From Hemicentrotus pulcherrimus (lineage: Eukaryota > Echinodermata > Echinoidea > Camarodonta > Strongylocentrotidae): a stretch of DNA of 12,803 nucleotides. The stretch is taken from assembly GCA_003118195.1 (NCBI GenBank), contig BEXV01002302.1, forward strand, positions 43,538 through 56,340. The letters run 5' to 3'. The position numbers were made by a program, and so were the translations under genes. Under the pieces are notes generated by a model that saw nothing but the letters and a program-made list of their open reading frames with translations, had not been told where the DNA came from and ran no database searches. The stretch's first letter is position 1. Each line of letters begins with the position of its first letter. Shown here piece after piece: positions 1 to 6,000 of this stretch.

Positions 1-650
1 GACTCTCTATGCTTTGCTGGAGTGGTGTAGCCCTGATGCTTGACAAAAGTGGGTGCCATGCGTGGCAGCGTTTTTTGGCCCTCGATGCGAGACTGTCACG
101 CACAATCGTGACACTTGGCAGCTCTGAGTTAGTGACGAATAAACGAATGATATAGCGATTCATCGTTTGCTTAGGTAGAAGGAGTGACCCGAGCTCCGGA
201 ACCCAAAATGAGATCCTTTTCAAGAAAGACGATTCAAATTCAATTCTCCATTTATGGTTACTGACTGGTTTAAAAAACCTTCAAGCATATGACTATACTT
301 TTATGTACAAATGACAAACTACAAAAGGTGCACCAAACTAATCCTTTTCTTCAAACTCTACTAAAGTAAACTTTCATTTTTATTAGGTCTATTACAATAC
401 TCTTAGTATTTTCATCATTATCCCTACTAATGCATGTAACCAAGATCCAATATCATGATTATTTCAATAATTAGTGATATTTATATTGATGTTACAGTAT
501 TATCATCATTTTTCATTTAAAAAACAATCTTGTTTAATATGAAAAAGCAAGATGCCATCTATTATTCTATTTTGTGTCAAGTTGGATAATAGACCTCACT
601 CATAAAAATCTTTTGACTTACTTCTATGAAATTCCTCAAATTTCTTGCAG
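1..650. other. upstream region or 5' UTR, no coding sequence identified
   Basis: No open frame here resembles a protein I know. The first 230 bases have a more balanced composition than the AT-rich stretch after them, so they could be an upstream non-coding exon or promoter-proximal DNA. I see no clear TATA box. A short hairpin occurs at 94-113 (7-bp arms TGTCACG and CGTGACA, 6-nt loop). A stop codon (TGA, 627-629) lies in frame with the ATG at 651, so the coding frame cannot extend upstream without splicing. The last ten bases, TTTCTTGCAG, look like a 3' splice site directly before the ATG, so a 5' UTR intron may end at 650. Confidence 0.4.
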
Positions 651-797
651 ATGGCTTGCAAAGCAAGACTGATGTCATCCTCGAGTAGACGTGGGTCTGC
701 AGTGACAACTCAGTCCCAGTTCTTAGAAGCCAAAGTTCCACAGCTTATGTCAAACTCAACCGAGAGAGGGAATCAACAATCACCATGGATACCTGAT
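651..797 (+). CDS. MLYCD: MLYCD exon 1: start codon and putative mitochondrial presequence (residues 1-49)
   Basis: The ATG at 651 opens a 49-codon stretch that ends at GAT before GTAATT (donor at 798), in phase 0 to match exon 2. The first 24 residues have Lys4, Arg6, Arg13 and Arg14, many Ser, Thr and Ala, and no acidic residue until Glu25. This is the composition of a mitochondrial targeting peptide. Met8 and Met33 are in-frame alternative starts that would trim or remove it. N-termini of this family diverge greatly, so the call rests on frame, on the total length (492 against 493 in human), on the upstream in-frame stop at 627 and on location, not on strong similarity. The donor is only a moderate match to consensus. 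A different first exon upstream remains possible. Confidence 0.62.
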
Positions 798-3042
798 GTA
801 ATTTACACAATTTTCAGCAATAACTATACCTTGTTCACAAAAGTTGCTGTTGTTTCATTTTTAAATCAAATATGAGCTTACTGCAACAATTTTTTTTAGT
901 GTGTCATCTTGTGAATTTCTTGGTCAGGAATTCAAGCAATAGACCTGTTTTCTGATTAGTGTGTTAAATAATTGAAAGCTACTTCTTAAACAGAAGTAGC
1001 TTTTGATGACCTCAAACTACCTATAGCACCTGCCTGACATTGAGATTCTTTCATACTGTATATCAAGGCGGCTGTGAGATGGCAAAACAACATATGTCAA
1101 TTTTTTTTGTTTGAAAATTGACTTTTGAACGTATAAGGCTTTTTACAAGTATAATCTAACTCCTAATTAAATATTAAAACCCAAATGCACCCTGTTACTG
1201 AAATATGGCACCCCCTCCTCAGAATAAATGTTCTATTTTTGTCGGCAAAGCAACGTAAGCGGCGACACATTGTTTTGCCATGCTCACTACTCCAATGTGC
1301 AATATAGTATAATTTATGCGTAGAAACCCTGGAAAAGTGAGTGCACGTTCACTACACACCCGCAAAAACAAACAAATGCAAGTGTGCTGAAGCTAACTTT
1401 GTCAGAGATGCACAAGTTTGGACACTGCCATCATATTCATAATGATTTGAGATTGAGATACGTTGTTTTGCCATGGCAACTCTGCCATTGATGACTATTC
1501 GAGACATACGTTGTTCTACCATAGTAATCGCTTGGTTAGCAAAACAATGTAAGTTTTATTTTTTTTAATTATTCAAATATGTGGGACTTTTGTAAAAATT
1601 ATATTTCATTGAACATAACAATGACCTCTTTATTCATTCTCAATCTTGGTCAGAATATACAAAATATTTGATAAAACTACAGATAGAACTGAACCTGAGT
1701 TACTGAAAAAGATGCTACCTGTAGATACATTGTTTTGCCGTAGCACGTTTGAAGACTTATTAGATTTTGGCGGCGGGGGCATTGTATTTGTTACATAATG
1801 CTTAAAATCAAATCTCTGTTCAAACCCATTGTCCTTCATTATAATCTTGCTGACAAAGACTTTGCATTTGATTAAGGATCATAGCTCGAAAGTAAAAAAA
1901 CACTACCTTTGATCATTTTGTGTTTCTAATCCTCTCCCAGTCGACTGTCCAAGAAGTCTGTGACCATTACCAGGGGCTAGCCGATGAGGGCAAGTCAAAC
2001 TTCATGTCTGCTGTGGCATCAGGAATGGGTGTGAGACACGACAGGATCCTAACGGAAGCCAGTAAACTGCAAACCCAAGTGGTATGTGTCTACTTCTACT
2101 TCTTTTGTGGGTAATAGACCAATTGGTGGTTAGCGTATGGTACATATGACCCCAAATATCCTCGGATCTGTTAAACATGGAGAGGTGCCATTATGTGCCT
2201 TTTTGAAAAATCCTGTACTCCCAAACTGATGGGGATATATGCCTGATGAACAGTTCTTGCATGCTTCCGCATTTGAAAAGATACTTCCACCTGTGTATCA
2301 TGGAATGCACCATTGGTTTATGGATGAATAATAAACACACAACTTTCATGAGCATGTGATGTGATGTTCCAAGTTATTTCATTCACCTGTTACGAATAAC
2401 TGTATTTGAATAGTCAAAATGCAAATTGCAAGCATAATGTGTTGTTAGGTGGGACAAGCCTTGATGTTTGTTTGACCTGACAACCACTATTATTGATGAC
2501 ATACAAGTTGCAGTGATTCAATCATTTATGCATACTTCAACAAAAGTTTTGCTTTTGATGACTGCAAACTGTTTTTGACTTTCCTGATATAATAACATTT
2601 GAGTGTGGTTATACTTCAGCTGTAGAGATGTATTATAAAAGCTGGTGAACACAATATAATTTGTAGGGGAAGGGTAGGGGGCACACATTAGTCATATAAT
2701 GCTTGAATAGATATCGAATCTTTGTAGAAACTCTTTGTTTTTCTACATTTGCTCACTCACAATTCTTTCATGCTCTATCTGTAGCCTGTCATGCTTATTG
2801 CTCCTAAGCAGCACAGAAATGATTACGATTAGATGTTGGATGCCTTTTATTAAATTCAGGGTCGTGAGGATGCGGCCATTCTTCAGGCCGAGAAGCGTCT
2901 CCGTCAGTCCCTCGTCCCAGGTTACTCCACTCTCTTTTCCCATATCAGTCGACTTCAGGGCGGGGTCAAGTTCCTTGTTGATCTACGAGCAGACCTACTG
3001 GTGAGAAAGATAACATAGTAGTAGTAGTAGTAGTAGTAGTAA

Positions 3043-3074
<32 letters not shown>

Positions 3075-6000
3075 ATAGTAGTAGTAGTAGTAGTAGTAAT
3101 GGTAGCAATAGTAATAATAATAATAATGAGGGTGATGGTGATGATGATGATAGTATTACTAAAAATAGAATAGTAATAATAGTAATAATAACAAAAAAAC
3201 AACAACAGTATAAACAACAGTAACAAAAATAATAATAATAATAATATTAATAATAATAATAATAATTATAATAATAATAATAATGGTAATGATGATAATA
3301 AAAATGATGACATTAATGATAACAATAATGATAATAATGTTGATAGTAGTGATAATGATAAAAATAAAAATAACACCGGTAGTAATAATATTGATGAAAA
3401 CAAAAGTAATGCTAAGCTTCATGTTTCTTTAGGATCACTTATTGTCTCAGCAATCACTCCAAAACGAAGCTGAATTGAAGGCGTTGAACGACACATTGAA
3501 AGATCTCCTGATCGGTTGGTTTGCCGCCGGCATGCTGAACCTGGAGAGAGTCATGTGGTCATCATCATGTGACATGCTTGAGAAGGTAATTGATAATTTT
3601 TCAATCTTTAGCATGTTTGAAAGATTCACCCCAATTATGCTTTGGATATATGACTGCATCAGAATTAATTGACATTTACAGAGATTCTTGCCGATGCCAT
3701 ATTACAAATTGGCAACTTTATCTGTTGTAAGAGTATGTTAGTTTATGAAGTGAGCAAAGAGTCGTACAATATGTTTTGCAAGAATTTTTTAAAAATTTCT
3801 TCATTTTTACCCAAGGTAAGCCAGTCAAATGCTTAAATTTTGTCTGTATATTTTAATGCAGGATGTTCACTGATTATGTGATAATATTTGTGTTAATTTC
3901 AGATAAGTCAGTATGAGGCTGTCCATCCTGTAAGAAGCTGGACAGACATCAAGCATCGAGTAGGACCGTACAGGAGGTGTTTTGTTTTCACACACAGCAG
4001 CATGCCTAACGAGCCGCTCGTCATTTTACATACAGCCCTCACAAGAGATATTTCAGCCAGTATTCAGGTTAGTCAACGGTTATTTATCATTTTTTGTCAT
4101 GGTTGGAATCTCCCTCGCCCTCACCTTTTTCTTTCCCTTCCCCTTCCCCCTCCCCTTCCCCCTCCCCCTGGATACTTCACCCTTCACCCCTAAGAAAACC
4201 ACTCCTTTAATAGAAACCTCACACAACTACCTAGAGGGTAATTGACTCTTGTATAGATAATTGGAAGGGGAACGAGGGTGGGGGAAGTCTAGGAAGTGAT
4301 TGTTTAGGGGATAGTTTTCTTAGAATTAAGAATTTCAGCTCTGGAAAACTACTCCTTTAATAGAAACCTCACACAACTACCTAGAGGGTAATTGACTCCT
4401 GTATAGATAATTGGAAGGGGAACAAGGGTGGGGGAAGTTTAGGGGATAGTTTTCTTAGAATTAAGAATTTCAGCTCCTGCTCATAAGAGGATGTTGTTAT
4501 CTGCAACCCATAGTTTTTTGGAAGCAGGATAGCAGTGTAGTTAAGACCCCCCCCCAAAAAAAAAAAGCAATAAAAACAAAACATAAAAACAGCCAATTTA
4601 AATAGAAATTAATATTGATTTGTGGTCTATAATAAAGAAACAAGATACACATGTAGTAAAAAAAAACAAAAAAAACAAGGGTCTTATAAGACAAAAAGTT
4701 ACAATCAAATGAATTTTCCCCAAAATTAGTCTTTTCTCCTTGAAGTAATCATAACTTTACAATAAATATTAACATATGATTAAGGTAAATAATGTAAAAG
4801 ATAGATATAATGCATGGTAAAACACATTGAATTTTCAGCAAGATGAAAATGCAATAGTTTTCTTTTTAATGATTGATTGTTAGTTCCAAAGTTTCAAAAT
4901 ATTGTAAATGTTCTTATTACAGGAATAACAGACTTTTGTTTACATTTCAGTCCATAGTTCGTAAGCAGAATGACATAGCAGTTGGAATCAAATCAGGAGA
5001 AGAGAATCCTGAGGAGGCACAGGCCGCTATCTTCTACTCCATTACATCAACTCAGAAAGGTAGTTAACAACCCATTCAGAACATCTACAGGAGCAGAAAA
5101 GTATGATTTTTGGATACCTTGTGTAATTTCTGTTGCAGTATTTACATCATTTGACACCATGAATTATATAATGTATGAGAACAAAATCAGCTTGAAACTC
5201 TTCAAATAAGCACATGATAAAACATTTCCATATAGCTGTTTTCCGCACAAATTGATTATTTCTGAAATGACAACATTTTTTCTTTTCATCTATTTTGCTA
5301 TCAGAGACAATCCTTTATATTCAGAAGCATCCTAATAAAAAAGAAAAATTTCAGTGTTGCCATTTTAAATAATAAAAAGACAGTTCAATGTAGCCATCAT
5401 ATCATCAATGAATCAATAGAATGTTTGACATGGCACTTTTTTGCTACATTTACTTCTCAATTCACATCATTTTGCCTTTCAATTAATCTAGTTATATTTA
5501 CATGTATGTTTAATTAAAACCTTACCGTTTGTTAAAAAGGTCTTCAGGGTGTAGAGCTTGGGAACCATCTCATAAAGAGTGTCGTCAAGGAGCTGCAGTC
5601 TGAGTTCCCCAGCATGCATCTCTTCTCCAGCCTTTCTCCAATCCCTGGTTTCAGGGACTGGCTCATTTCACAGATCAACAAGCAGGTCAAAGGTCAGTGA
5701 GTAGGATGGACGTTTTCCCTGTCTCTCTGTCCGAATGGTCTTTCGGTCTATCTATTTCTGTCTTGTCTATCTCTCTCTCTCTCTCTCTTCAAAGAGTGGA
5801 ACAGTCCTTTCTTTCATTCGCCATACCGGTATCTACTTTTTTAGAGAGCTATTCCTATTTTATATTGCCATTTGAGTTGATTCTTTTCAATTCTGTACAC
5901 AAATCATGTCCTATTGGTTCACCATTCTCTTGATTCCATTCTTTTTTACTCTTTTGCTTCTGTGATAGAGTGTGTCAATGAATGTTTTCTTGCTATTTTG

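Larger units (their letters stand above)
798..1940 (+). other. intron 1 (1143 bp)
   Basis: A phase 0 intron with donor GTAATT and acceptor CTCTCCCAG. It carries a perfect 12-bp inverted repeat at 975-1003 and a family of seven short motif copies at 1079-1745, listed separately. It contains no coding sequence. The short frame on the minus strand at 1630-1839 has no family resemblance. Confidence 0.65.
4068..4950 (+). other. intron 5 (883 bp)
   Basis: A phase 0 intron with donor GTTAGT and acceptor TTACATTTCAG. It holds a C/T-rich tract, a 150-bp tandem duplication, a run of C followed by a run of A at 4548-4565, and AT-rich sequence. Open frames on both strands here are not conserved proteins. 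Confidence 0.93.

Noticed and set aside
975..1003. microRNA precursor
   Set aside because: The 12-bp stem with a 5-nt loop is far shorter than an animal pre-miRNA.
1079..1745. CRISPR-like array
   Set aside because: The copies are in both orientations with irregular spacing, the DNA is an animal intron, and no associated genes exist.
2966..3422. Minus-strand open frames rich in Thr and Ile over intron 3
   Set aside because: They are direct translations of the TAG/TAA trinucleotide repeat and lie within an intron of MLYCD.
4002..4245. Two overlapping + strand frames extending exon 5 into intron 5
   Set aside because: Only the frame up to 4067 matches malonyl-CoA decarboxylase; beyond the GTTAGT donor the translation is Pro- and Leu-rich repeat sequence.
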